Assembly (NCBI GenBank): GCA_006954405.1
Contig: LVVQ01000002.1
Span: forward strand, 62,001-126,000
Origin: Candidatus Methanarcanum hacksteinii
GTDB taxonomy: Archaea > Thermoplasmatota > Thermoplasmata > Methanomassiliicoccales > Methanomethylophilaceae
DNA: 64,000 nt
Direction of reading: 5' to 3'
Positions 8,064 to 17,500 of this stretch are shown piece after piece (positions within the stretch are counted from its first letter, which is position 1; each line of letters begins with the position of its first letter). Position numbers and translations under genes: made by a program. The notes beneath the pieces are model-generated. The model was not told the origin of the DNA, ran no database searches, and saw only the letters and a list, made by a program, of their open reading frames with translations.

Positions 8064-8897
8064 ATGGAAAAGAAGCAGATTTACGCGATTGTCGCAGTTG
8101 CTGTCGTTGTTATCGCAGCGATCGGTGCAGCAGTCGTTCTTATGAACAATGGTGGGGGTTCGAAAAAGATCGAGACAATCGACGATCTCAATGGAGCAAC
8201 CATCGGAACCATCAAAGGTTACACTGGAGACACATTCGTCCTAGGCGACATAGAGAATGGTAATTTGAGCAAAGATACGAAAGTCCTGTCATATACCACT
8301 GGTGCACAGGCTATCGAATCATTGAAGAGCGGTCATGTCGACTGTGTGATCATAGATGAGCAGCCCGCAAAGAAGTTCATCGAGCTCAACAGCGGATTGA
8401 AGATCCTTGATAGCAACTATGTCGAAGAATCATATGCACTCGCAGTGAAGAAAGGTAACACTGCACTTCTCGATAAGATAAACGATGCGATTGCAAAGTT
8501 AAGGGAAGATGGAACACTCAAAGCAATTGAAGATTACTACTATGAGGGAAAGGGGACAGCATATGTCAAGAAAGATGTAGATAGAAGTGCTGGAACCCTC
8601 AAGATGCTCACAAACGCATACTTCCCACCGTATGAGTCATTCAAAGACGGCGGAGACACTGGAACAATCGTAGGTTTCGACGTCGATCTTATGCAGGCAA
8701 TCTGTGACATACTTGGAATGGAACTCAAATGCGAGAGTATCGAATTCGTTACACTCATCACAACGTTGGATGGAAGTAAAGAAAGCGAGAATTACGTTAT
8801 CGCAGCTGGAATGACAGTTACGGATGAGAGAGCAAAGCAGGTCGACTTCTCCAACCCGTACACGAAGTCAATTCAGGTCGTCATCACAAAGGCCTGA
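8064..8897 (+). CDS. amino-acid ABC transporter substrate-binding protein, apparently circularly permuted
   Basis: A 277-residue extracellular binding protein held by an N-terminal membrane anchor (residues 6-27; no lipobox). In the SBP_bac_3 family the order is FPPYE..., GFDVDL..., AGMTxTxER..VDFSxPY, then DLxGxxIG..., SxxxAIxxLxxGxxDaxI and the last helices. Here the usual second half comes first: DDLNGATIGT (40-49), AQAIESLKSGHVDCVIID (81-98), EESYALAVKKG (121-131). The usual first half follows: FPPYESF (187-193), GFDVDLM (204-210), AAGMTVTDERAKQVDFSNPY (247-266). The protein ends where a normal one would cross to lobe II. All parts of one domain are present, so this looks like a circular permutation. 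Permease and ATPase genes follow. Confidence 0.85.
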   Translation: MEKKQIYAIVAVAVVVIAAIGAAVVLMNNGGGSKKIETIDDLNGATIGTIKGYTGDTFVLGDIENGNLSKDTKVLSYTTGAQAIESLKSGHVDCVIIDEQPAKKFIELNSGLKILDSNYVEESYALAVKKGNTALLDKINDAIAKLREDGTLKAIEDYYYEGKGTAYVKKDVDRSAGTLKMLTNAYFPPYESFKDGGDTGTIVGFDVDLMQAICDILGMELKCESIEFVTLITTLDGSKESENYVIAAGMTVTDERAKQVDFSNPYTKSIQVVITKA

Positions 8898-8920
8898 TCT
8901 GAAAGAGGAGAGGTAGTCTG

Positions 8921-9619
8921 ATGTCATTGTGGGACGATATCTACGATGCGTTCATTTACAACGATCGTTGGAAGTATGTGCTATCTGGTTTAGAGAATAC
9001 GATTATATTGACAGTGATGGCACTGATCCTGGGTATGATCCTTGGAGTGATGATCGCATCCGTAAGGACGATCCACGATAAGAACGGTAAGCTACCGATC
9101 CTCAACATCATCTGCAGAGCGTATGTCACGGTCATACGTGGTACGCCTGTGATGGTGCAACTTCTTATCATCTACTTGGTGGTGCTCACTCCGAACGTCA
9201 TAGGATTCAGAATCAATCCTTTGATCACAGGTTCATTGGCGTTCGGTCTGAACTCTGCCGCATATGTCGCTGAGATTGTACGTTCGGGCATCAACGCAGT
9301 GCCTGCAGGTCAGTTCGAGGCGGCAAGGAGTCTTGGACTCTCATTCGGCGCGATGATGACTACAGTCATCCTTCCGCAGGCTGTCAAGAACATATTGCCT
9401 GCACTCTGTAATGAAGGGATAAGCCTTCTCAAGGAGACATCCATCTGTGGTGTGATCGGCGTAGTCGAACTTACGAAATCATACGAGATCATCATGTCAT
9501 TCACCTATCAGGCCATGGTGCCGTTGATCGGTATCGCATTGATCTATCTGACGATGGTCATGATCCTCACTGCATTGGTGCATAAACTCGAAAGGAGGTT
9601 GAATGCAAATGCCATCTGA
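8921..9619 (+). CDS. amino-acid ABC transporter permease (HisM/GlnP type)
   Basis: A 232-residue membrane protein of the polar amino-acid permease family with about five hydrophobic segments. It has the family's RGTPVMVQL stretch (near residue 75) and the EAA-type cytoplasmic loop EAARSLGLSFGAMMTTVILPQAVKNILP (within about residues 132-160) that contacts the ATPase. It starts 23 nt after the binding-protein stop, with GGAGAGGT upstream of the ATG. The ATPase gene overlaps its 3' end by up to 17 nt, so the three genes form one operon. The actual amino acid transported is not predictable. Confidence 0.92.
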   Translation: MSLWDDIYDAFIYNDRWKYVLSGLENTIILTVMALILGMILGVMIASVRTIHDKNGKLPILNIICRAYVTVIRGTPVMVQLLIIYLVVLTPNVIGFRINPLITGSLAFGLNSAAYVAEIVRSGINAVPAGQFEAARSLGLSFGAMMTTVILPQAVKNILPALCNEGISLLKETSICGVIGVVELTKSYEIIMSFTYQAMVPLIGIALIYLTMVMILTALVHKLERRLNANAI

Positions 9620-10352
9620 TGGAGATGTGCTGATAGAGGTCAAGGATCTTCGCAAATCTTTCGGAGATCATGAGGTATTGAAAGGAATCAACACCACGAT
9701 CAGAAAGGGAGAGGTCGTCGCGATCATTGGTCCTTCTGGTTGCGGTAAGTCCACCTTCTTACGTTCGCTCAACCTTTTGGAGGAACCGACAAGTGGTTCC
9801 GTGTTCTTTGAAGGTACAGATATAACGGAAGAGGGCGTGGACGTGAACAAGGCACGTCAGAAGATCGGTATGGTGTTCCAACAGTTCAATCTCTTCCCTA
9901 ACATGAGCGTGAAGAAGAACATCATGCTAGCTCCAACACAGTTGAAGCTCATGACCGAGGAGGAAGCATCGGACAAGGCCGATGCTTTGCTGAAGAGGAT
10001 AGGTCTGTCGGACAAGGCCGATCAGCGTCCCCAGAGGTTATCTGGCGGACAGCAACAGCGTGTCGCGATCATCAGGGCACTCGCTATGAATCCTGATGTG
10101 ATGCTGTTCGATGAGCCTACATCCGCTTTGGATCCCGAGATGGTCGGGGAAGTGTTGTTGTTGATCAAGGACCTTGCCAAAGAGAATATGACCATGCTCA
10201 TCGTCACGCATGAGATGGGATTCGCAAGGGAGGTCGCTGATCGTGTGTTCTTCATCAATGATGGTGTCATCGCAGAGGAGAACACTCCTGCAGAACTTTT
10301 CGGAAATCCTCAGAACGAACGTCTCAAGGATTTCCTTTCCAAAGTACTTTGA
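9603..10352 (+). CDS. amino-acid ABC transporter ATP-binding protein (GlnQ type)
   Basis: A 249-residue ATPase powering the transporter encoded just upstream. It has Walker A GPSGCGKST (43-51), the Q-loop in VFQQFNLFP, the ABC signature LSGGQQQR and Walker B LFDEPTSALDP, all as in GlnQ/HisP. The start is uncertain: an AAGGAGGT sequence (about 9592-9599) is 3 nt before the ATG at 9603 and 9 nt before a second ATG at 9609; the second has better spacing. A hairpin terminator follows the stop. Confidence 0.93.
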   Translation: MQMPSDGDVLIEVKDLRKSFGDHEVLKGINTTIRKGEVVAIIGPSGCGKSTFLRSLNLLEEPTSGSVFFEGTDITEEGVDVNKARQKIGMVFQQFNLFPNMSVKKNIMLAPTQLKLMTEEEASDKADALLKRIGLSDKADQRPQRLSGGQQQRVAIIRALAMNPDVMLFDEPTSALDPEMVGEVLLLIKDLAKENMTMLIVTHEMGFAREVADRVFFINDGVIAEENTPAELFGNPQNERLKDFLSKVL

Positions 10353-10354
10353 AT

Positions 10355-10385
10355 GGATCCGGGACACCGTCCCGATCCTTTTTCT
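10355..10385 (+). terminator. hairpin plus T-run after the ABC transporter operon
   Basis: A stem GGATC(C)GGGAC / GTCCCGATCC with an ACC loop is followed directly by a run of T residues. It begins 2-3 nt after the ATPase stop codon. Confidence 0.7.
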
Positions 10386-10456
10386 ATTATCTTCACACCA
10401 TATGATCCAAGCATCTTATGCGATATGTGGAAATATTTCGTTCTTGATGTTCTAGT

Positions 10457-10960
10457 ATGACGATATCTGTCATCGTATACACATCGAACACCGGTTTTAC
10501 AAAAAAATACGCCGAACTCCTCGGCGAGAGGACAGGATTGACCGTACGTCCATCCGGTTCCAGGGATGTGCCGAAGGGAAGCGAGGTCATCTACCTAGGA
10601 TGGGTGGCGGCAAGCGTCGTGAAAGGATTCGATGTTGCTTCCAAATCGTATACGGTGAAGGCAGTATGCGGAGTATGCATGGGGCCGACAGGAAGTCAAC
10701 TCGAGGAGGTAAGGAAGAAGACCAAGATCCCGGCAGACGTCCCCCTATTCACGTTACAGGGTGGATTCGACCCTAACAAACTCCACGGATTCTACAAATT
10801 CGTCATGAAGCCTGTATTGAAGAAGATGAAGGCTAAATTGGAATCCATTGAGAACAGGACTCCTGAAGAGGAACTCGCATTGGAGATGGTCGTTTCAGGC
10901 AAGGATCTGGTAGATGAGAGGAATCTGTCCGAAGTCCTCGATTGGTACTCCGGACAGTGA
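10457..10960 (+). CDS. flavodoxin-domain protein
   Basis: The 167-residue protein starts MTISVIVYTSNTGFTKKYAELL, the phosphate-binding loop of flavodoxin (TSNTGFT, residues 9-15), and has a YLGWVA segment where the second FMN-binding loop lies. It resembles the flavodoxin_5 / protoporphyrinogen-oxidase HemG-like group in size. It probably binds FMN as an electron carrier. It has its own AT-rich upstream region after the ABC terminator and is convergent with the MFS gene, 8 nt apart. Confidence 0.75.
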   Translation: MTISVIVYTSNTGFTKKYAELLGERTGLTVRPSGSRDVPKGSEVIYLGWVAASVVKGFDVASKSYTVKAVCGVCMGPTGSQLEEVRKKTKIPADVPLFTLQGGFDPNKLHGFYKFVMKPVLKKMKAKLESIENRTPEEELALEMVVSGKDLVDERNLSEVLDWYSGQ

Positions 10961-10968
10961 GTAGTCAC

Positions 10969-12378
10969 TCACTCCTCCACTTTCTGTTTCAGACTCATCG
11001 CCAACACGAATGCGATCATCGACATCAAAGCGGCAACGAAGAACGCATGTTTGAATCCAGGCATGAGCACCTGACCAACGGTCATCCCGACAGCGGGCGT
11101 GAGTATGAATGCCATAAACACTGCGTTCAATATCGCTACACCCGAAGAGGAACCTGCTTGTCTGAACGTATTCGTGAGTCCTGATAACAATCCATCCTCT
11201 CCCTTCTTTATGAATCCGAATGAATGGTTGGTGACTGCGACCAATGCCATGCCCATACCAGCACCCATCACGAACAATGTGAGTATGATGTACCACAATT
11301 CAGTGGATTCGCTGAACTTGGTCATCAATATGAATCCGATGGCGGCGATGAGCGAACCTGCGATGATGAATATCCTGTTGTCCCCTGTCCTGTCAGTTAT
11401 CCTTCCGACGATCGGTCCTGCGACCATCATTCCGACGGAGTTCGCTATGAGTATGAATCCATACTCCATTGTCTCCATGCCTTGTACATATTGTAAATAA
11501 TATGGTAACAGAAGGTAGCATCCGCTTATCGCCATGAACAACAACAGGTTGATGAGGTTCGATTTCAGGATGTTCTCATTCTTGAACATGGACATTGAGA
11601 TCAATGGATCCGATGCTCTCTGTTCCCACCATGCGACGAGTCCTGCGCCGACGAACATCGTCGCAAGGATTGCAATACCTATATCGGACATCCACCCGAT
11701 GTCCCTTCCTTCGTTGAGATAATACGTCATCGAGAACAATGTGATGAAGATGAGCACAGCACCCAAGGCATCCAATCTCTTCTTCTCAGCAGGTATCTCC
11801 TCATCCACCTTCATGTACCTGAGGCAGAGGAACAGACAGATCAATCCGATCGGTACGTTAATGAGGAATATGTATGACCAATGAATGGATGTGAGTATCC
11901 CTCCGATAGCAGGTCCGAACGCGGTACCTGCGGATGATGACAACGTCACCGCACCGATACACGATCCTCTGCTCTCAGCCGGAAGGTACGATGACACCAT
12001 GGCAAGTGACATGGACATCGACATACCTGCGCCGAGACCCTGTACGCCTCTCAGTATGATTATGGACATCAATCCAAGTTCGGGCATCAGTCCACATATC
12101 CCTATGGCGAGGGATGATATCGTGAATATCGTTATCCCGATGATGAATACCTTCTTGTATCCTATGTTGGAGCCAATCTTGGACCACAATAGGATGAAAC
12201 AACATAGCATGAGTGTGTAGATGAGAAGTACCCATGAGATGTTGGATGTGTCGTGACCTGCTTCACCCATGTCATGCGCTATAGTTGGTAATGCGACCGC
12301 GACGATCGTAGCATCCAACGCTGTCATGAATGAACCTAGGATCAATGCGAATAGGATGATCCTGTACCTTCTTTCCAT
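10969..12378 (-). CDS. MFS transporter, DHA2 (drug:H+ antiporter-2) family
   Basis: A 469-residue integral membrane protein with many hydrophobic segments, probably 14. The first helix carries FMTALDATIVAVALPTIAHDM, the motif D1 typical of the EmrB/QacA (DHA2) group, and residues near 135-160 carry the motif-C-like SSSAGTAFGPAIGG stretch. Such proteins export hydrophobic compounds or bile-salt-like toxins; the substrate here is unknown. The gene is monocistronic with a leader of about 65 nt containing a small GGCGAC/GTCGCC hairpin (12405-12420). Confidence 0.88.
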   Translation of the reverse strand: MERRYRIILFALILGSFMTALDATIVAVALPTIAHDMGEAGHDTSNISWVLLIYTLMLCCFILLWSKIGSNIGYKKVFIIGITIFTISSLAIGICGLMPELGLMSIIILRGVQGLGAGMSMSMSLAMVSSYLPAESRGSCIGAVTLSSSAGTAFGPAIGGILTSIHWSYIFLINVPIGLICLFLCLRYMKVDEEIPAEKKRLDALGAVLIFITLFSMTYYLNEGRDIGWMSDIGIAILATMFVGAGLVAWWEQRASDPLISMSMFKNENILKSNLINLLLFMAISGCYLLLPYYLQYVQGMETMEYGFILIANSVGMMVAGPIVGRITDRTGDNRIFIIAGSLIAAIGFILMTKFSESTELWYIILTLFVMGAGMGMALVAVTNHSFGFIKKGEDGLLSGLTNTFRQAGSSSGVAILNAVFMAFILTPAVGMTVGQVLMPGFKHAFFVAALMSMIAFVLAMSLKQKVEE

Positions 12379-12404
12379 CTTATCGTCCTTCTTCGGATAT
12401 CTGG

Positions 12405-12420
12405 GGCGACGGATGTCGCC
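12405..12420. repeat. small inverted repeat upstream of the MFS gene
   Basis: GGCGAC and GTCGCC flank a GGAT loop 26 nt upstream of the MFS start codon. It could be an operator for a regulator of the exporter or a leader hairpin; nothing else supports either. Confidence 0.35.
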
Positions 12421-12500
12421 ACACCATCCATTTCAGAGGTTATGGGGGTTTCACCGTCGTTACGTTACTTAAAATTTGTACTGAGCATTCGTTCGCATAA

Positions 12501-12510
12501 TCTATAATAT
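12501..12510 (+). promoter_or_regulatory. TATA element of the cysteine hydrolase gene
   Basis: TCTATAATAT is centred about 27 nt before the ATG at 12532, fitting a leaderless transcript. Confidence 0.45.
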
Positions 12511-12531
12511 CGGTAGCGATATCCCTAGAAC

Positions 12532-13086
12532 ATGGTATGCGGTAACAGTGGTAAGGCCATAATCATAGTCGATGTATTGAATGACTTCGTTACAGGTTCC
12601 TTGAGATGCGATCGTGCGCAGAGGATAGTCCCTCATCTCGTCGATCTTGTCAAGAATGCTAGGGAGAAGGGCATACCGGTCATCTATTCCAATGATGCAC
12701 ACATCAAAGGTATCGATCATGAGTTGAAGCTTTGGGGCGATCACGCCATAGTCGGTACGGAGGGTGCCGAAGTGATCCCTGAGTTGGAACCCAAGGAAGG
12801 GGATTATATCGTACCCAAGAGAAGGTACAGTGGATTCTACGGTACCGATATGGAGATGTTGCTGAAGGAACTGAATGTGGATACGGTCATCCTCACCGGT
12901 CTGCACGCACACATGTGCGTGCGTCACACAGCAGCGGACGCATACTACAGAGGATACAACATCATCGTCCCGACGGATGGTGTCGATTCATTCACCGAAG
13001 AGGACTATCTTGCAGGTCTGAAGTATCTCAAAGAGGTATATGGCGCAGAGATCTCCGATGTCGATGAGATCGTCAGAGGCTTCTGA
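12532..13086 (+). CDS. isochorismatase-family cysteine hydrolase
   Basis: A 184-residue protein of the isochorismatase-like fold, which includes nicotinamidases and amide hydrolases. The likely catalytic triad is Asp14 (IIVDVLNDF), Lys96 (YIVPKRRYSGF) and Cys129 (LTGLHAHMCVRHTAADA). NDAHIKGIDHELKLWG (54-69) resembles the segment that contributes metal ligands or substrate contacts. The exact amide substrate cannot be assigned. The next gene starts 1 nt after its stop (13087), so the two are probably co-transcribed. Confidence 0.88.
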   Translation: MVCGNSGKAIIIVDVLNDFVTGSLRCDRAQRIVPHLVDLVKNAREKGIPVIYSNDAHIKGIDHELKLWGDHAIVGTEGAEVIPELEPKEGDYIVPKRRYSGFYGTDMEMLLKELNVDTVILTGLHAHMCVRHTAADAYYRGYNIIVPTDGVDSFTEEDYLAGLKYLKEVYGAEISDVDEIVRGF

Positions 13087-13087
13087 G

Positions 13088-14053
13088 ATGATCTGCAGGA
13101 AGGATATCGCAAATCTGATGGACAGGTGTGTCGATTGTGGCGCATGCAGGGATGTGTGTCCATCATACCGTCACGGCGGATGTGACCCGTTGGAGGTCAT
13201 GGCAGGCAACATAGAGAAGGCTAAAGGATGCCTTACATGCGGATTGTGCAATGATGTCTGCGGTTCGACGATACCTAAGAAGGTCATGATGTATGCCGTT
13301 TGTATCGCCAACGATGTGAAGATACCTCAGACATTCTACGATACGGGATACAATCTCCCTCCTGCATCGGTCGAAGGGTTGCCTGTTCCTGATTATGATG
13401 AAGATTCAGATGACGTATTGATGCCCGGATGTCTGACGGTCGCAATGGCGCCGTATCTTGAGTATTCGGCTGTAGAGGCATTGAGGATCGTTGGAAAGGA
13501 TGTCAGAAGATTTGACGGCGGTTGTTGCACGTATCCGATACCATACAGATCGATGTCTGATGGCGATAGGGATGCGATAAAGCATAGGATCGCCGATGAT
13601 CAGAACATAAGGCAGATGTTCAACATATGCCCTGGATGCAGGGACGAGATGTCATCAGTGTGCGATACGGATCATGTGATCGGTCCGTTGCATAGAAATA
13701 TCGATGTCATAAAGGGATTGAAAGGTATCGATCTGAAGGTGGCATCGTTGCCCGGGTGCAGTCTCAGGCATCACAGGGAAGAGTTCTCGGACATAATCGA
13801 GGCATGCGGTTGCACCGTCGTGGATGTGGAGCAGGGTTGCTGCGGAAAGGCAGTGCCAGGTATATCTGAGAAGATAATGCAGGAGAGGCAGGATTCCTTG
13901 AAGGATGTGGATGCTGTCATTGTCGGTTGTCCATCATGTTTCGCTAGGTATGACGCATTCGAGAATGGCGTACCTGTGCTCTACATCACGGAATTGGTCT
14001 GCTTAGCTGCAGGCGACGACACCACGTTGCGTTTCCACAAGAACAAGTTATGA
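13088..14053 (+). CDS. HdrB/HdrD-like iron-sulfur oxidoreductase (ferredoxin plus CCG domains)
   Basis: A 321-residue protein with two [4Fe-4S] ferredoxin motifs (C14-C17-C20-C24 and C48-C51-C54-C58) followed by cysteine-rich CCG-type repeats (GGCCTYP, CPGC, LPGCSLRHH, QGCCGK and CPSC). This is the layout of HdrD and GlpC-type proteins, where CCG domains bind noncubane clusters and handle disulfide chemistry. It is shorter than a typical HdrD, so a role in heterodisulfide reduction itself is uncertain. The open frame extends upstream over the previous gene, but ATG 13088, directly after that gene's TGA, gives a clean ferredoxin start. Confidence 0.85.
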   Translation: MICRKDIANLMDRCVDCGACRDVCPSYRHGGCDPLEVMAGNIEKAKGCLTCGLCNDVCGSTIPKKVMMYAVCIANDVKIPQTFYDTGYNLPPASVEGLPVPDYDEDSDDVLMPGCLTVAMAPYLEYSAVEALRIVGKDVRRFDGGCCTYPIPYRSMSDGDRDAIKHRIADDQNIRQMFNICPGCRDEMSSVCDTDHVIGPLHRNIDVIKGLKGIDLKVASLPGCSLRHHREEFSDIIEACGCTVVDVEQGCCGKAVPGISEKIMQERQDSLKDVDAVIVGCPSCFARYDAFENGVPVLYITELVCLAAGDDTTLRFHKNKL

Positions 14054-14057
14054 TTCA

Positions 14058-14086
14058 CGTGTGCATGCATCATCAGCATGCACACG
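14058..14086. terminator. hairpin between convergent genes
   Basis: A perfect 11-bp stem, CGTGTGCATGC / GCATGCACACG, with a 7-nt loop lies between the Fe-S protein stop (14053) and the stop of the opposing small regulator (14094). It is followed by a short T-run on the plus side and may end transcription from both sides. Confidence 0.6.
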
Positions 14087-14093
14087 AGTGTTT

Positions 14094-14282
14094 TCAATTG
14101 CGCCCTTTGAGATATGTGATGTCGTCGTTTTTATCGGCATCCATGTATCTTCTCACACATAGTTCGATTCCATGAGCGAAGCTTGCGAATTCGCGGGATT
14201 CGACCTTTTTCGATAGGTAGTCCATGACCTCTGGCGGTAGAGTTACACTTATTGACACTTTTTTCTGTTTATTTGTCATCAT
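14094..14282 (-). CDS. ribbon-helix-helix (CopG/Arc-type) DNA-binding protein
   Basis: A 62-residue protein. KKVSISVTLPPEVMDYLSKKV is a typical ribbon-helix-helix start: a beta strand with alternating polar residues followed by the first helix. Such dimers usually repress nearby promoters. The gene is divergent from the first adhesin gene with an AT-rich 180-bp gap to that promoter, so it may regulate the adhesin or itself. ATGs at 14282 and 14279 are both possible starts. No antitoxin partner gene is visible beside it. Confidence 0.75.
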   Translation of the reverse strand: MMTNKQKKVSISVTLPPEVMDYLSKKVESREFASFAHGIELCVRRYMDADKNDDITYLKGRN

Positions 14283-14336
14283 TTGTGCATTTTTGTAATT
14301 AGTTATAAAATATTATAAACATAATTATTGTAATTC

Positions 14337-14352
14337 ATTGTTTTACAACAAT
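14337..14352. repeat. AT-rich inverted repeat in the regulator-adhesin intergenic region
   Basis: ATTGTT and AACAAT flank a TTAC centre, a 16-nt dyad about 55 nt upstream of the ribbon-helix-helix start codon. It is a candidate operator for the small divergent regulator. Confidence 0.3.
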
Positions 14353-14407
14353 ATTGATTGTTATTCTTCACAGGTTTTTGCTAACTGTTCCGTCCGTCAT
14401 CCATAGA

Positions 14408-14415
14408 TATATAAA
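14408..14415 (+). promoter_or_regulatory. TATA box of adhesin gene 1
   Basis: TATATAAA, a strong archaeal TATA box; transcription should start near 14436-14440, just before the 17-bp dyad at 14442. The same element recurs at 18167 before the second adhesin. Confidence 0.6.
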
Positions 14416-14441
14416 GTACATTGAATTTATAACAGTTAAAT

Positions 14442-14458
14442 TAAGTGTATTACACTTA
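14442..14458 (+). promoter_or_regulatory. 17-bp operator-like dyad, copy 1
   Basis: TAAGTGTA-T-TACACTTA is a perfect 8-bp inverted repeat around one base at the expected transcription start of adhesin 1. An identical copy lies before adhesin 2 (18201) and a variant before the winged-helix gene (20821). Confidence 0.6.
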
Positions 14459-14549
14459 GAATGAATGGATTGACATTGCGATTCACGTGCTCTCTGTTCC
14501 TTTGGAGACTATTGGCGTATGTCGGGCATTCATGAACGGAGAGAGAAGA

Positions 14550-17500
14550 ATGGAAAAGAAAATGAAGATCCTAGCGTTCGCGGCTGTCGCATTGATGTTC
14601 GCGGTCTGTTTCATCGGATTCGTAGCTATCAATGATGATGCGGTAGATGCTGATGGTACAACGACAACAGTGGATAAAGGTCCTCTCAAAGATATGAAGT
14701 ATACTGGGACGATGGCATATGACGAAAAGGGTGTGTACACTCTATCCACTGATGTTATAGTCACTCTAACTGACAATATATCGATGAAAGGTGTTAAATT
14801 TGTGGGGGAGGGACACAGTCTCACAATCAAATCCAGTGCTGGAGGGCCTTACAAGCTGGATGTGGAATATGATTTTGGAAACAATACAGGTAAAGATGCA
14901 GGAAGGATATTCCAAGTATCGACCTTTGTTCTTGATGGAGCCAATCTCAAGGTCATCCAAAAAGACACTGGAAAGTCCGCAGGTCCAGATATAAATGAGG
15001 CTGAATGTTCTGTCTTTGGTACAGCAAAGGTGACAGTCAAAAACGGTTCTGAAATGACGATTACTACCAATAAGTATGCGAACCGTGTGTTCTACAACAA
15101 TGCAAGTTCCCTTACCATCGAAACTGGTGCAAAGGTGATTCTGGAGAGAGCTTCATCTTCAACAGTATCTCTGTCCATGACTGGTGGGGCCACCCTCTTT
15201 ATCAAGAATCCTCTTAGTACTGCGGGTAACTTCTACCCCAACATTGATGGTGGTAAAATCACTGTAGAAGGTGCGGCCGATGGAAACCATGGTCTGTTCT
15301 TCTATGGAAGCGTCAGCAATGCTGAAGGGGCTGCTGCAGGCGTTTTGAAGAACTGTGCTGTGAAGACCGACGGTATCGTTGGATTTTATTCACACAAATC
15401 TGTGGATGCCACAGAATCTAAATTTGAGGCCAAAGAATTGGTTGTTGCCAAATCTGTCGCGGCTGATATGGCCGATGTGAAAGGCGCAACATTCAATGTC
15501 ACCAAAGTCGGAGCCCTTAATCCTAACGACGGATACAAACCTGTTAACGACAAGAAATTGTATCTTAATGGCGTTACCTTCAATGGCAACACAGTCATTG
15601 GTTCTGGAGCTTCTTTGGTTGTTGAAGGAGGCGAAACGCTGACAGTTGCAGAAGGAGCTACCATATCCGTTTTCGGTACAATTGATAACAAGGGCACAAT
15701 CGTAAACAACGGTACAATCATTGTCAAAGATGCTGCAGGTTTGAAGACAGCAGTAGCTGCTGGTGGAAAGATCTCTCTTGCTAATGATGTCGAAATCACA
15801 GATCATGACAGTACTGGCGATAAAAACGGTTTGAAGATTACAAAATGTGTTAACATTACCGGTAATGGTTACACTATCAAGTTCAGTGGAGAGGGCACGA
15901 TATACGGATTCGTATTTTCCAATGGTTGTAATGGTTCCACATTATCTAACGTTTCATTGGATTTTGGAAAAATTGCAAAATACGGACTTTGTATCCGCGA
16001 TATGTCTGAAGGAAATGATGGTATAACTATTGAAAATGTAACCATCGACAACTATGGTAAGACCGGAATCGATCTCAACGGCGTCTATGGAAAAATCAAA
16101 TTAAAGAACGTTGATGTCAAAGGCAACGGACATTATGTTGATACCGTCACCAACCTTACGCGTGGCCACGGTTATGCGTTAGTCATTGACGACATAAGAG
16201 ATGGAGCTAGTTTCACCACAGAAAATTGTACGATTACATCTGTGAATGTTCACAACTTCTGCGGTAAGATCCATTCTGTCGACTTGAGTGGTTGTAACGG
16301 ACTTCTTTTTGTATCTGTAGAGGATGGATCAACCAAGAGAACAAGCGTTCTCGATACTATAGGTAATTCCGTATCTCATAACAAACAGAATGGTAAATTA
16401 GAATCTATCATCGGCGAGAATGGTCTGCTTAAAGATAACATAGTTACATTCCCTGTAGGATTTAACGAAAAGAAATATGCAATCTTTGACACCGTTAATG
16501 ACAAAGATGGGAATAAAAAGACAAATGGCGGTTCATTCGAAGTCCTCAGGGCATACAGGGTTTGTTACGGAATGGCATTCTTCGATGCGAATGTGAAGAT
16601 CGTGAAAGACTACACAATCAATTGCGATGTGATAATTCCTAACGGCGTTTCCGTTTTGGTAGGTAAAGATGTTACATTGACCATAACCAAAGATTCAACC
16701 CTTACAGGAACAATCAACGGCCCCGGCGATAGCAAACTCACTGCCAACGGTATGAAGGCTGGTGAAGGCGGAATCACCATCACAGGCGGTTCATTGATCA
16801 TCAACGGTAAGATTATGAATGCAAGCGGTTCTGAGGCTGGTGCAACAGTCACCGTGTCAGGCGGAGCCATCAAGATCAATGGTTCATTGGAAGCTGGTGC
16901 AACGATGGTCATCGAAGAGAATACGACCGTTACAGTTGAAAACGGCAAATCATTCTCATCCGAAGGTATAATCGACAACAAAGGAATCATCACAAACGAT
17001 GGTGTACTGACGAACAATGGTACAATCAAGATGACTGGTGCATCAAACATCGCTGGTGACAAGAAAGTTGTCAACAACGGTATCGTCATCGATGAACGTG
17101 CCGAAGATAAGCCTGCCGTACCTATCACAAACGACGGTACAGTCGTAGCCAAGAACAATGCCGATGAATACAAAAAAGCAAAGATCGACGTTGTAGAGCA
17201 GGATCCAGATAAGCGTGCAGATGCTGAGGGTAAGATTGAAGTGAGTACAAACAAGTACGCTTTCATCACACCTATCACGACAACAGGCAAACTCGATATC
17301 GTCATGAACAATGGTCAGTACACAGTGACCATCCCCGAGGGAACAACGATCGCTGCAGGTACCGTCATATCTGTAAGTTTAATCGAGTATCAGTCCGATT
17401 CTGTCACCAGATATCAGATCAACACTCCTGGGATAGAGAACTTCAGCATGAAGCTCCCATGCCAGGTCGGTTTCAAGAAGGCCAAGGTCTACTGCGACGA

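Noticed and set aside
14094..14282. Antitoxin of a toxin-antitoxin pair
   Set aside because: The ribbon-helix-helix protein has no adjacent toxin-sized gene on the same strand; it is flanked by a terminator and the adhesin promoter.
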